From Flavivirga aquatica (lineage in GTDB: Bacteria > Bacteroidota > Bacteroidia > Flavobacteriales > Flavobacteriaceae), in assembly GCF_001747085.1 (NCBI RefSeq), contig NZ_MDJD01000054.1:124001-188000 (forward strand): 64,000 nt of DNA, read 5' to 3'. The notes beneath the pieces are model-generated. The model was not told where the DNA came from and did no database searches. It saw nothing but the letters and a program-made list of their open reading frames with translations. The position numbers and the translations under genes were made by a program. Shown in pieces: positions 17,837 to 25,387 of this stretch (position 1 is the stretch's first letter; each line of letters starts with the position of its first letter).

Positions 17837-18784
17837 ATGAAAGATTTAAGAATTGTATTTATGGGCACTCCAGATTTTGCAGTAGCCATTTTAAAAAGAT
17901 TAGTCGAAAACAATTACAATATAGTAGGTGTTATTACAGCTCCAGATAAACCTGCAGGTCGTGGTCGTAAACTAAATGAAAGTGCTGTAAAAAAGTATGC
18001 AAAATCATCTGGTTTACATATTTTACAACCTACAAATTTAAAAAACGATGATTTTTTAAATGAATTAAAGACTCTTGAAGCCAACCTACAAATTGTAGTT
18101 GCTTTTAGAATGCTCCCAAAAGTCGTTTGGCAAATGCCTGAATATGGTACGTTTAATTTACACGCTTCTTTACTACCTAATTACCGAGGTGCAGCACCTA
18201 TAAATTGGGCTATTATAAATGGAGAAACAAAAACTGGAGTTTCAACTTTTTTTATTGATGAAAAAATAGATACTGGTGATATGATTTTTCAAGCTGAACT
18301 AGATATAAATCCTAATGAAAATGCAGGAAGCCTACACGACAAATTAATGATAATAGGTAGTGAATTAGTTTTAAAAACTGTTGCTTCAATAGAAAAAGGT
18401 GATATTAAAACTATACCACAAATAGAAACTAAAAATATTAAAACAGCATACAAATTAAATAAGGATAATTGTAAAATTAATTGGAATGACACTATTGATA
18501 GCATCCATAATAAGATACGTGGATTGAGCCCCTACCCTGCTGCTTGGTGTACCTTAATTAATGGTGATGATGAATTAGACATAAAAATTAATAAGATTGA
18601 AAAAGAATATATTGATCATTCTTTTGAAACTGGTTTAATCATTTCTACAAAAAAAGAACTAAAAGTAGCGGTAACAAATGGTTACATTATAATTAAAGAA
18701 ATGAAACTTCCTGGTAAACGTAACATGGATATAAAATCTCTTTTAAATGGGTATACTTTTAAAGAAAACTCTAATATGCTGTAA
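17837..18784 (+). CDS. fmt: Methionyl-tRNA formyltransferase
   Basis: A 315-residue enzyme that formylates initiator Met-tRNA. It begins with the typical RIVFMGTPDFAVAIL, then ITAPDKPAGRGRKL, and has the catalytic signature NLHASLLPNYRGAAPINWAI and DTGDMIFQ. The C-terminal OB-fold domain follows from about residue 205. It lies 89 bases downstream of recQ. Confidence 0.96.
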   Translation: MKDLRIVFMGTPDFAVAILKRLVENNYNIVGVITAPDKPAGRGRKLNESAVKKYAKSSGLHILQPTNLKNDDFLNELKTLEANLQIVVAFRMLPKVVWQMPEYGTFNLHASLLPNYRGAAPINWAIINGETKTGVSTFFIDEKIDTGDMIFQAELDINPNENAGSLHDKLMIIGSELVLKTVASIEKGDIKTIPQIETKNIKTAYKLNKDNCKINWNDTIDSIHNKIRGLSPYPAAWCTLINGDDELDIKINKIEKEYIDHSFETGLIISTKKELKVAVTNGYIIIKEMKLPGKRNMDIKSLLNGYTFKENSNML

Positions 18785-18888
18785 ACCCTTATTCTCATTG
18801 ATATTTCAAAAAACCCGACAAAATACACATCCTTTATTAACAAATGAATCAAGTTATCAACAATACCGTGTATTTCCCTTACTATTAC

Positions 18889-18918
18889 TTGCATGATTAC
18901 ATAATCCGTATAAATTTG
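18889..18918 (+). promoter_or_regulatory. Bacteroidota-type sigma-A promoter for the HU gene
   Basis: TTG at 18889-18891 and TAAATTTG at 18911-18918 are separated by 19 bases, matching the phylum consensus TTTG/TTG-N19-TAnnTTTG. The HU start codon lies 53 bases downstream. Confidence 0.65.
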
Positions 18919-18971
18919 TATAGGATTTAACGAAATGTTTAACCAATTTATTAATAATTAAATTTTATATT

Positions 18972-19244
18972 ATGAACAAAACAGATTTAATCGATGCAAT
19001 GGCAGAACATGCTGGAATTACTAAAGCTGCTGCTAAAAAAGCTTTAGAGTGTGCTATCATCGAAATAGAAGGCGCTTTACAAAAAGGTAATAGAGTCTCT
19101 TTAGTAGGATTTGGATCTTGGTCAGTTTCTAAAAGAGCTGCAAGAGAAGGAAGAAACCCTCAAACTGGAGATACTATCAAAATCAAAGCTAAAAACGTTG
19201 TTAAGTTTAAAGCAGGATCAGATTTATCAAATGCAGTAAACTAA
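18972..19244 (+). CDS. hup: HU family DNA-binding protein
   Basis: A 90-residue histone-like nucleoid protein starting MNKTDLIDAMAEHAGITK, with VSLVGFGSWSV and the DNA-binding arm motif GRNPQTGDTIKI. It dimerises and bends DNA. It has its own good promoter (18889-18918) and terminator (19271-19298), so it is monocistronic. The symbol is generic. Confidence 0.95.
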   Translation: MNKTDLIDAMAEHAGITKAAAKKALECAIIEIEGALQKGNRVSLVGFGSWSVSKRAAREGRNPQTGDTIKIKAKNVVKFKAGSDLSNAVN

Positions 19245-19270
19245 TTATTTACTTCTTTTTATAATAAGAG

Positions 19271-19298
19271 AAACCTTCACAATATGAAGGTTTTTTTT
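19271..19298 (+). terminator. Rho-independent terminator of the HU gene
   Basis: Stem AAACCTTC / GAAGGTTT (19271-19278 and 19286-19293) followed by a T-run. Confidence 0.85.
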
Positions 19299-19365
19299 AT
19301 ATATAAATAAAACAGTTGCATTTTTGATAAATAAATATTAGATTTAATTATTAATTTATTAAAAT

Positions 19366-19926
19366 ATGGTCACAACCCAACCCAAAAAAGGAGATTTGCT
19401 AATAGCTGAACCTGCTATTATTGGAGATGTTTCTTTTAATCGTTCTATAGTATTACTAGCAGATCATTCTCTTGATGGATCTATTGGTTTTATTCTCAAT
19501 AAACCACTTGAATATACTATAAATGAATTAATACCCGAATTAGAGGCTACATTTAAAGTTTATAATGGAGGTCCTGTAGAACAAGACAACTTATACTTTA
19601 TTCACAAAGTACCACAATTAATACCTAATAGTATTGAAATTTCTTTAGGTATATACTGGGGAGGTGATTTTACAAAAGTTGCAGAACTTATTAAGAATAA
19701 TACTATAAAAGAAAATGATATACGATTTTTCCTTGGCTATTCTGGTTGGGAATCAGATCAATTAAATCATGAATTAAAATCCAACTCTTGGGTAGTTACA
19801 GATAATATTTATAAAAAAAACATAATCGAAAAAGATTACCAAACATTTTGGAAAGAAAAAATGCTTGAATTTGGAGGTGAATATAGCATTTGGTCTAATG
19901 CACCAGAAAACCCAAATTACAATTAG
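19366..19926 (+). CDS. YqgE/AlgH family protein
   Basis: A 186-residue protein with the family pattern PKKGDLLIAEPAIIGDVSFNRSIVLL, GSIGFILNKPL and YNGGPVEQDNLYFIH, then FFLGYSGWESDQL. It is widespread and of unclear biochemical role. Its last 4 bases overlap the 3' end of the convergent aminotransferase gene. Confidence 0.93.
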   Translation: MVTTQPKKGDLLIAEPAIIGDVSFNRSIVLLADHSLDGSIGFILNKPLEYTINELIPELEATFKVYNGGPVEQDNLYFIHKVPQLIPNSIEISLGIYWGGDFTKVAELIKNNTIKENDIRFFLGYSGWESDQLNHELKSNSWVVTDNIYKKNIIEKDYQTFWKEKMLEFGGEYSIWSNAPENPNYN

Positions 19927-20765
19927 CCTAATCTTATTTTTACGTTTAATCTTTGAAGTAACATTTTAGAGACTTCCTTTATAAATACTTTTTTTCTGTA
20001 TTTACTTATTGGCTGTATTCCTACCATAACATTAGTGATAAAAATTTCATCTGCCTTTTGAAGCTCAAATGGAGATATAGAATCTTCCAATAATTCGTAT
20101 TCTGGTAAGGCTTCTATTATATTAATAATTTGAGTTCGCATAACACCTTTTAAACAACCATCAAGCGTAGGTGGTGTTTTAATTATATTGCCTTTAACTA
20201 AAAAAATATTTCCATTGAGAGCTTCAATAACTTGTTTATTAGTATTTAAAAGCAAACAATTATTTAAACTGTTTTCTTTAGCATAAATACTACCAACTAT
20301 ATTTAATACTTTGTTATTCGTTTTTAGTGTAGATAACAAACTAGGAGACACATAATAATCTTTAAATAAATCTACCTGATAAAAATCCTCATTATGAATG
20401 TAGAAGTCCTCTGAAATGGAGTTAACAGAAATTACATAACTTACATCATTAGTAATTGGTGTATACAAGCCACCTTCGTTTCTATGCACTGTAAATTTAA
20501 TTCGCGCAGACACTTTTGATAAATCATTTGCTTCTAGCGTTTTATACATTTCAGCTTCTAAAAACTCCATAGTGAAATTCATAGGAATCTCCATACGCAT
20601 GATACGCATAGATGCCATTAATCTAAAATAATGATCTTCCCAAAACAAAATTTCACCACAACTTGTTTTAATAGTCTCAAAAAGTGCATCTCCATAGGTG
20701 TAACCTCTATTTTGAGTTGACAAAATAATATTTTCTTCTAAAATAGTCCCGTTAAAATTTGTCAT
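19923..20765 (-). CDS. Class IV aminotransferase (PLP fold type IV)
   Basis: A 280-residue enzyme of the branched-chain aminotransferase / 4-amino-4-deoxychorismate lyase family: RGYTYGDALFETIKT near the N-terminus, the ARIKFTVHR region, a PLP Lys in STLKTNNKVLN, and DEIFITNVMVGIQPI near the C-terminus. The context does not separate transaminase from ADC lyase activity. Convergent with yqgE; a terminator hairpin directly precedes its ATG. Confidence 0.85.
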   Translation of the reverse strand: MTNFNGTILEENIILSTQNRGYTYGDALFETIKTSCGEILFWEDHYFRLMASMRIMRMEIPMNFTMEFLEAEMYKTLEANDLSKVSARIKFTVHRNEGGLYTPITNDVSYVISVNSISEDFYIHNEDFYQVDLFKDYYVSPSLLSTLKTNNKVLNIVGSIYAKENSLNNCLLLNTNKQVIEALNGNIFLVKGNIIKTPPTLDGCLKGVMRTQIINIIEALPEYELLEDSISPFELQKADEIFITNVMVGIQPISKYRKKVFIKEVSKMLLQRLNVKIRLG

Positions 20766-20801
20766 AAAAAATCCCGCTTACATTATTTTTTGAAAGCGGG
20801 A
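20765..20801 (-). terminator. Terminator between START-like and aminotransferase genes
   Basis: On the minus strand, stem TCCCGCTT / AAGCGGGA (20801-20794 and 20779-20772) is followed by TTTTTT running into the ATG of the next gene. It probably ends the START-like transcript, or attenuates readthrough into the aminotransferase gene. Confidence 0.7.
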
Positions 20802-20831
20802 CAAATATAATTTAAAATATATTATTTAAAA

Positions 20832-21224
20832 TTAAACTGAGCCTAATACTTGCTTTAAACTGGAAATTTGATTTCCCCAAAGCATTTTAGCTTCATCTAT
20901 TTCATCTTCTTCAGCAAAATCTGTAATCATTAAAGAAACATCTTTAGTAATTTCATCTACTTGAATTCTTATTTCAAAATAACAAGCCGAGTCATCTTCT
21001 TCATCTTCAAGCCATCTAAACTTAATACGCTCACCACTTTTCTTATTTAATAGTTTTGCTTGCTCTTCACTACCATCCCATATAAAAGTAAATAACTCTC
21101 CACGAGAATTTACATTGTCTGAAAACCATTCAGACAAACCCGATGGTGTCGATATATATTGATATAATAATTGAGGGGAAGCATGTATTGGAAATTCAAT
21201 ATCAAACTTAATTTTATCGTCCAT
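20832..21224 (-). CDS. START-like domain-containing protein
   Basis: A 130-residue acidic cytosolic protein of the SRPBCC fold (FDIEFPIHASPQLLYQYIST, LSEWFSDNV, then FTFIWDGSEEQAKLL). This subgroup is near-universal in Bacteroidota and uncharacterised. It lies upstream of the aminotransferase on the same strand, with a hairpin between them. Confidence 0.88.
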   Translation of the reverse strand: MDDKIKFDIEFPIHASPQLLYQYISTPSGLSEWFSDNVNSRGELFTFIWDGSEEQAKLLNKKSGERIKFRWLEDEEDDSACYFEIRIQVDEITKDVSLMITDFAEEDEIDEAKMLWGNQISSLKQVLGSV

Positions 21225-21311
21225 AAGTATCTTTAAAATTTATACAGCCCAATATATACATTAATTAGTAAGTATTACAATAATATTTAATAATATTTTC
21301 TTGCTCTAATG

Positions 21312-21342
21312 TTTGCTAGAAACAATATTGTTTCTATATTTG
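21312..21342 (+). promoter_or_regulatory. Bacteroidota sigma-A promoter for tRNA-Met
   Basis: TTTG (21312-21315), a 19-base spacer and TATATTTG (21335-21342) give a full match to the phylum consensus, 14 bases before the tRNA. Confidence 0.8.
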
Positions 21343-21356
21343 CAGCCTCAAATTAT

Positions 21357-21430
21357 GGCGAGGTAGCTCAGTTGGTTAGAGCGTCGGATTCATAACCCGG
21401 AGGTCGGGGGATCGTGCCCCCCTCTCGCTA
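21357..21430 (+). tRNA. tRNA-Met (CAT anticodon)
   Basis: A complete 74-base cloverleaf. The acceptor GGCGAGG pairs with TCTCGCT (two G-U pairs), the D-arm contains AGCTCAGTTGGTTAGAGC, the anticodon loop is ATTCATAA with CAT, and the T-stem GGGGG pairs with CCCCC. CCA is not encoded. Its 3' half is the insertion site of the adjacent element, which rebuilds the tRNA end. It appears to be an elongator-type Met tRNA. Confidence 0.95.
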
Positions 21431-21469
21431 CAAAACAAACCCCTTGAAATTCAAGGGGTTTGTTGTTTT
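21389..21469 (+). repeat. attL: 3' half of tRNA-Met plus terminator, left direct repeat
   Basis: This 81 bp copy, from the anticodon (TTCATAACCCGG) through the tRNA 3' end and the downstream terminator (to TGTTGTTTT), recurs at 25028-25109 with only a few differences. The homology starts at the anticodon loop, a common crossover site for tyrosine integrases. Confidence 0.85.
21437..21469 (+). terminator. Terminator of tRNA-Met
   Basis: Stem AAACCCCTTGA / TCAAGGGGTTT (21437-21447 and 21451-21461) with a 3-base loop and a T-rich tail. Confidence 0.85.
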
Positions 21470-21544
21470 CTATACCTTCATTAAATGTCCGCTAATTAAA
21501 TTTTAAGACCATATTGGCGGTTTTCATTGGCGGTTTTGTCTATT

Positions 21545-22908
21545 TTACCCATCAAAAATTTTCATATCCTTTATAGCTTTGCCAATAACTCTTTCATCTA
21601 TATAATGTTTTTGAAGTACTTCATCTGTAGTATGAGAAGATAAAGTTTTTGCCTTATCTCCTAAAGAAGCATTCAGGTATGTCAAATATGTTTTCTTAAA
21701 TGTTTTAACTGAATATCTCTTCCCGTATCTAATTGGTTATAAAAATGAGTAAAACCTTTCGACAAAGCTTCCATTATTGTCTTAGATTTTATACTCCCTC
21801 TTTCTGGAAACAAGATATATTAATCACTATCTTTGTATTTTTCATAGCCCATTCTATAAAGCAATTTTAAAAGACTTCTTGTAATAGGAATAATTTTAAG
21901 CGCTACATTTTCATTAAAACCCTCTCCCAATTGTCTTTCTACTTTTAAATTACTCATTTCAATATAAGAAAGTTCACCTTTAATACTTTTAATCATATTC
22001 CATTTTAAAACTACTATTTCCTCCCTACGTCCTCCTGTATGCAAAGCAAGTTCTATCCCATCTTTTAAGTATAATTTATATCTTTGTTTACGCTGTTTAT
22101 CCTTAAGCCCAACAATTGCAATTCCTCTTTCTGGAGAAATAATAGCAAGCAATCTTTTATACTCTTCTCCCGTAATAGTATCCTTCCTTATTACTTCCGC
22201 TCTCTTATTAACTTCATCAAAGGGATTTACTATCTTTAATTTATAATACTTAATAGCCCAATTAAAAAACCTTTTAAGAGAAGCCACTTTATTATTATAA
22301 GTTCTATTTTTATTCTCCCTCCCTTTTAGTATACTAGTATGGTAAATACCAACATGGTGATCTGTAATACGGTCTATCAAAATCATTCTTTTATTAACTC
22401 CATTCTTAACTAGCGCTTCATTAAACTCTTTTAAACGGGACTTTTCTTCACTTATATAATCCTTAGACCTTACTTTTTTTTTATGGTCAGGCACATTAAT
22501 ATTGCTTAAAACCTCAATATATCTTGCTTGAGCATTAATTAAAAAACATCGTTTAGAAACAAACTCTGTTGGAGTGCTTGATACTTTAAACTCTTTTTTG
22601 AATTCATTCTCGAATTCTATAGCCTCAACAACAGCCTCAACATAATTGGAAGCATCTAATGTTTTACTCTTCCTCCCTTTGTAAGTACCAGGAATATGAA
22701 TTCTTGTAATAAACTTATGCTTTTCATAAAACCTACAACTCGATAGTTTTTTATTAGTAATTCCACAATGAGGCTCTTTCTTAACAAAAGAACCATCCTC
22801 TTGCTTTTCATTTACATGTGTCCACGAAAAATGCCTATCACATTTACTTTTTGAACAATAAATAGATAGTCCATTATGTTTATTATTAGGAAGTTTTTTT
22901 CGCTTCAT
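21545..22908 (-). pseudogene. Tyrosine recombinase/integrase, inactivated
   Basis: It begins intact from the ATG at 22908. A Cys-containing N-terminal segment (Cys18, 23, 48, 58) is followed by a SAM-like core-binding domain (about 150-230) and the catalytic domain with Arg294 in HTGGRREEIVVLKW. An in-frame TAA after YEKYKDSD ends this frame at 21820. The frame then resumes (YILFPERGSIKSK, QLKHLRK), is broken again by a one-base deletion in an A-run near 21685, and ends with TYLTYLNASLGDKAKTLSSH and the Tyr nucleophile region LQKHYID. The His-x-x-Arg and Tyr motifs are present but out of frame. Confidence 0.88.
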
Positions 22909-22914
22909 AATAAA

Positions 22915-23282
22915 CTAATTTGCAAATTCATCATAGAATTGAGATTTTGCTTCCTTATTACTATATACAGAAATAGAGATATCATCTATGACAGTAGAAG
23001 TACCATCCAATAAACTTAAATATTCTAATCTATCATCGGATTTATAACATTGATATAGGGCTTCCCATTTATTAGGGTATCTACCTTTTAAATCAGTTAT
23101 TAGACATTTATCCAGCTCTAAATCTACCAGAAAACGATAAACTTGCTTCTTGCCCCTATAATTTGTACTTTTATTTGTTTTTCATCACACCATTTTTGGA
23201 TAGACCTAATGTCTTCTAAATTTATGACTTGCCCTAGTTCTTTTAATTCGATTAATTTTTTTTCTGTATTATTTTTAATCAC
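22915..23282 (-). pseudogene. Integrase-associated small gene, frameshifted
   Basis: From a GTG at 23282 the frame reads IKNNTEKKLIELKELG, then EDIRSIQKWCDEKQIKVQI. After a one-base shift near 23145 it continues as KKQVYRFLVDLELDKCLITD and on to SQFYDEFAN and a TAG at 22915-22917. The reconstructed protein is about 120 aa and ends just before the integrase start, in the position where excisionase-like or other integrase-partner genes usually lie. The family is not recognised. Confidence 0.55.
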
Positions 23283-23436
23283 AAATATGAAATAAATACA
23301 CCTCCTCTTTTTTTAGGTCAGTATATTGATATGCACCTCTGAAGTATTTCTCCTTATTTATAACTTTACTATAGTTTTTGCTTTTACTCGCACCGTCCTG
23401 TTGATATGGACTACCTAATAAATTTGGTACTATTTT

Positions 23437-23975
23437 TTATGCTACATTATTCATTTTTTTAATTTTCAATTCTAATTCTTTTTCTGCTGGCGTTTTATAA
23501 TTTATGGCGGAATGAATTCTTACGTTGTTATACCAGTTTATGTAATCATTAATAATGTTAAAAGCCTGTAAAAAAGACGAAAACTTATATCTATTTGTGC
23601 ATTCATATTTTAAAGTTTTGAAGAAACTTTCAGCTACTGCATTATCCCAACAATTACCTTTTCTACTCATACCCTGATTTATTTTAGGGTTTGATTTTAA
23701 AATAGTTACCATTTTATTAGAAGCGTACTGAGCCCCTCTATCTGAATGAAAAATATGATTATCGGTAATTTCTCTTTTCTTCCTAGCCATTAACCAAGCT
23801 TTATAAACTGTTTTTTCTGTGGTCATCTCATCACTTAAAACCCAGGATACTATTTTTCTATCGGCTAAATCCAAAACGGTAGTTACGTAATGCCATTGGT
23901 TTGTTATTTTGATGTAGGTGATATCAGAGACCCATTTCTCAACTAAACAATCACTTACAAAGTTTCTTTCTAGTA
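23437..23975 (-). pseudogene. IS3-family transposase OrfB fragment
   Basis: An open frame from about 23975 to 23437 encodes the C-terminal two thirds of an IS3 (IS150-like) integrase-type transposase. The first Asp is in KWVSDITYIK, the second in FHSDRGAQYAS and the Glu in CWDNAVAESFFKTLK, so the DDE core is complete. The N-terminal part and OrfA are missing and no start codon is convincing. It is an IS remnant inside the tRNA-Met element. Confidence 0.85.
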
Positions 23976-24047
23976 GTGTCTAAATTTAATGAAGAAAATT
24001 ACTTGTTTTTTAATTTAGTTATTGTGCAACGTTTTTATTTAGTTTTT

Positions 24048-24350
24048 TTATTTCAACCTCTTTTTTATATCCATTCTCTGATTTAGAATTCTTACGATTT
24101 CAACAATTTCATTGTCAACTTTTCTATAGAAAATAAGATGAGATTTTATTTTAGTAACTCGATAATTTTTTCGAGTTTGTTCTGCTGATTTTCCAATCAA
24201 ATAATTGTCTGTTATAAATTCAATTTCTCCGATTATTAAGTCGTAATATCTATCAGCTTGTTCTTTAGACCACTTATGAAAAGTATAAAGCCAAATATCA
24301 TTTAAATCAACAATCGCTTGTTTACTTATTCGATATTTGTTTTTACTCAT
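24048..24350 (-). CDS. parE: RelE/ParE-family toxin
   Basis: A 100-residue basic protein of the ParE fold ([60 protein letters not shown]). ParE toxins poison DNA gyrase. It overlaps the antitoxin gene by 4 bases (ATGA). It appears intact although the genes around it are broken, which suggests it is still under selection. Confidence 0.9.
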   Translation of the reverse strand: MSKNKYRISKQAIVDLNDIWLYTFHKWSKEQADRYYDLIIGEIEFITDNYLIGKSAEQTRKNYRVTKIKSHLIFYRKVDNEIVEIVRILNQRMDIKKRLK

Positions 24351-24589
24351 AAGTGTTGTCGATGTAATTCAGTCAGATTTTGTTTTGGGTCAAAGTTTTC
24401 TACAAATCCACTTTTTTCTCCAATTTTTAGAGCTTTAATTAGTTCTCTTTCTTTTTTTTCTTCTCTTTCTAATAATCGTAGAGCCGAACGAATTACTTCA
24501 CTAACAGAACCATATCTGCCAGACTTTACTTCGTCTTTGATAAAATCCTCAAAGTGATTTCCTAGTGATATTGATGTATTTTTTCCCAT
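24347..24589 (-). CDS. parD: ParD-like (CopG/ribbon-helix-helix) antitoxin
   Basis: An 80-residue antitoxin with an N-terminal ribbon-helix-helix ([20 protein letters not shown], then [15 protein letters not shown]) and a charged C-terminal toxin-binding tail. It precedes the toxin and probably represses the pair. Confidence 0.9.
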   Translation of the reverse strand: MGKNTSISLGNHFEDFIKDEVKSGRYGSVSEVIRSALRLLEREEKKERELIKALKIGEKSGFVENFDPKQNLTELHRQHL

Positions 24590-25027
24590 TTTGAAATATA
24601 TTTATTCAAATATACCAAATCTTGGTAACATAGACAAATTCTCAAATTACACTGCAATCTCTACAACACTTTTAAAACAAAGTGCCTCTTTGATATACTG
24701 AATGTTATGTTTATAAATTAAGAACTCATAAAAAGATAAGAGAATCACTTTATCTTTATAATCCTATTCTTTTTGCAATCAGATTTACACTTATTAGCCG
24801 TAATACTCAGAAATTAATAATAACAGAACGCATATGAAAAACGTGTGGTAGTTATATATAAAATTGGCTTACAATTTCAATTTGAAATATCTCTTTTTTT
24901 ATAGGAGTACACTCGTGGAGTACACAAATGCAATCAAATGTAATGCATAATTTTACAAAATAAAAAGCCACCGTAAAACAAAACAAACTACTGATTAACA
25001 GATCATTGAGTGAAATTCGGCTTTTTT
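24590..25027. other. Gene-free right end of the tRNA-Met element
   Basis: No supportable gene, RNA or repeat was seen in these 438 bases. They should contain the parDE promoter (just left of 24620) and the right-end integrase arm sites. Confidence 0.4.
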
Positions 25028-25109
25028 TTCATAACCCGGAGGTCAGGGGATCGTGCCCCCCTCTCGCTACAAAAATAAACCCCTTGAATTTCAAGGAGTT
25101 TGTTGTTTT
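25028..25109 (+). repeat. attR: partial tRNA-Met copy, right direct repeat
   Basis: This repeats the 3' half of the tRNA and the terminator (TTCATAACCCGGAGGTC onward) with a G to A change in the T-arm region and small changes in the terminator. The 5' half is absent, so this is not a tRNA gene. Confidence 0.88.
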
Positions 25110-25133
25110 ATGTACTTTTACACCGACCTACAT

Positions 25134-25342
25134 TTACCCTTTTTTACTCATTTTTAACTGGAGTACACTTTTGGATTGTTTTTTAACTTTTTTTACTGCT
25201 GCATGAACTATTGTTTTATCTATATAATGCTTCTCGAGTATTTCTTCCGAACTATGAGAAGACAACTCTTTCGTATCTTTTCCCATAGCAGCATTCAAAT
25301 ATGTCAAACATGTCTTTCGCAAATGCTTTAACTGAATTTTGG
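25134..25342 (-). pseudogene. C-terminal fragment of a second tyrosine integrase
   Basis: The open frame reads KIQLKHLRKTCLTYLNAAMG, then SSHSSEEILEKHYIDK, which is clearly homologous to the C-terminus of the first integrase (QLKHLRK, TYLTYLNASLG, LQKHYID). It holds the His/Arg and Tyr-nucleophile region only. It lies outside the right att repeat in the position an integrase would have if a second element had used that repeat as its tRNA end. Confidence 0.8.
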
Positions 25343-25387
25343 ATCATTCTCAAAAGTTGTGTGTTATTTAGTTTGAAATTATATTAA

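Larger units (their letters stand above)
21389..25109. mobile_element. Degenerate integrative element inserted in tRNA-Met
   Basis: An element of about 3.6 kb is bounded by the tRNA-derived direct repeats 21389-21469 and 25028-25109. From the left it holds a tyrosine integrase gene pointing towards the tRNA (inactivated), a frameshifted small gene upstream of it, an IS3 orfB fragment, a ParDE toxin-antitoxin pair and about 430 bases without genes. With a dead integrase it is probably fixed unless an integrase acts in trans. Confidence 0.8.

Noticed and set aside
25028-25109. A second tRNA-Met gene
   Set aside because: Only the 3' half from the anticodon is present; the acceptor 5' strand and D-arm are missing. 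It is an att repeat.
25006-25206. A 66-codon open frame on the plus strand across the right att site
   Set aside because: It runs through the tRNA fragment and terminator and lies opposite the integrase fragment; there is no protein-like signal.
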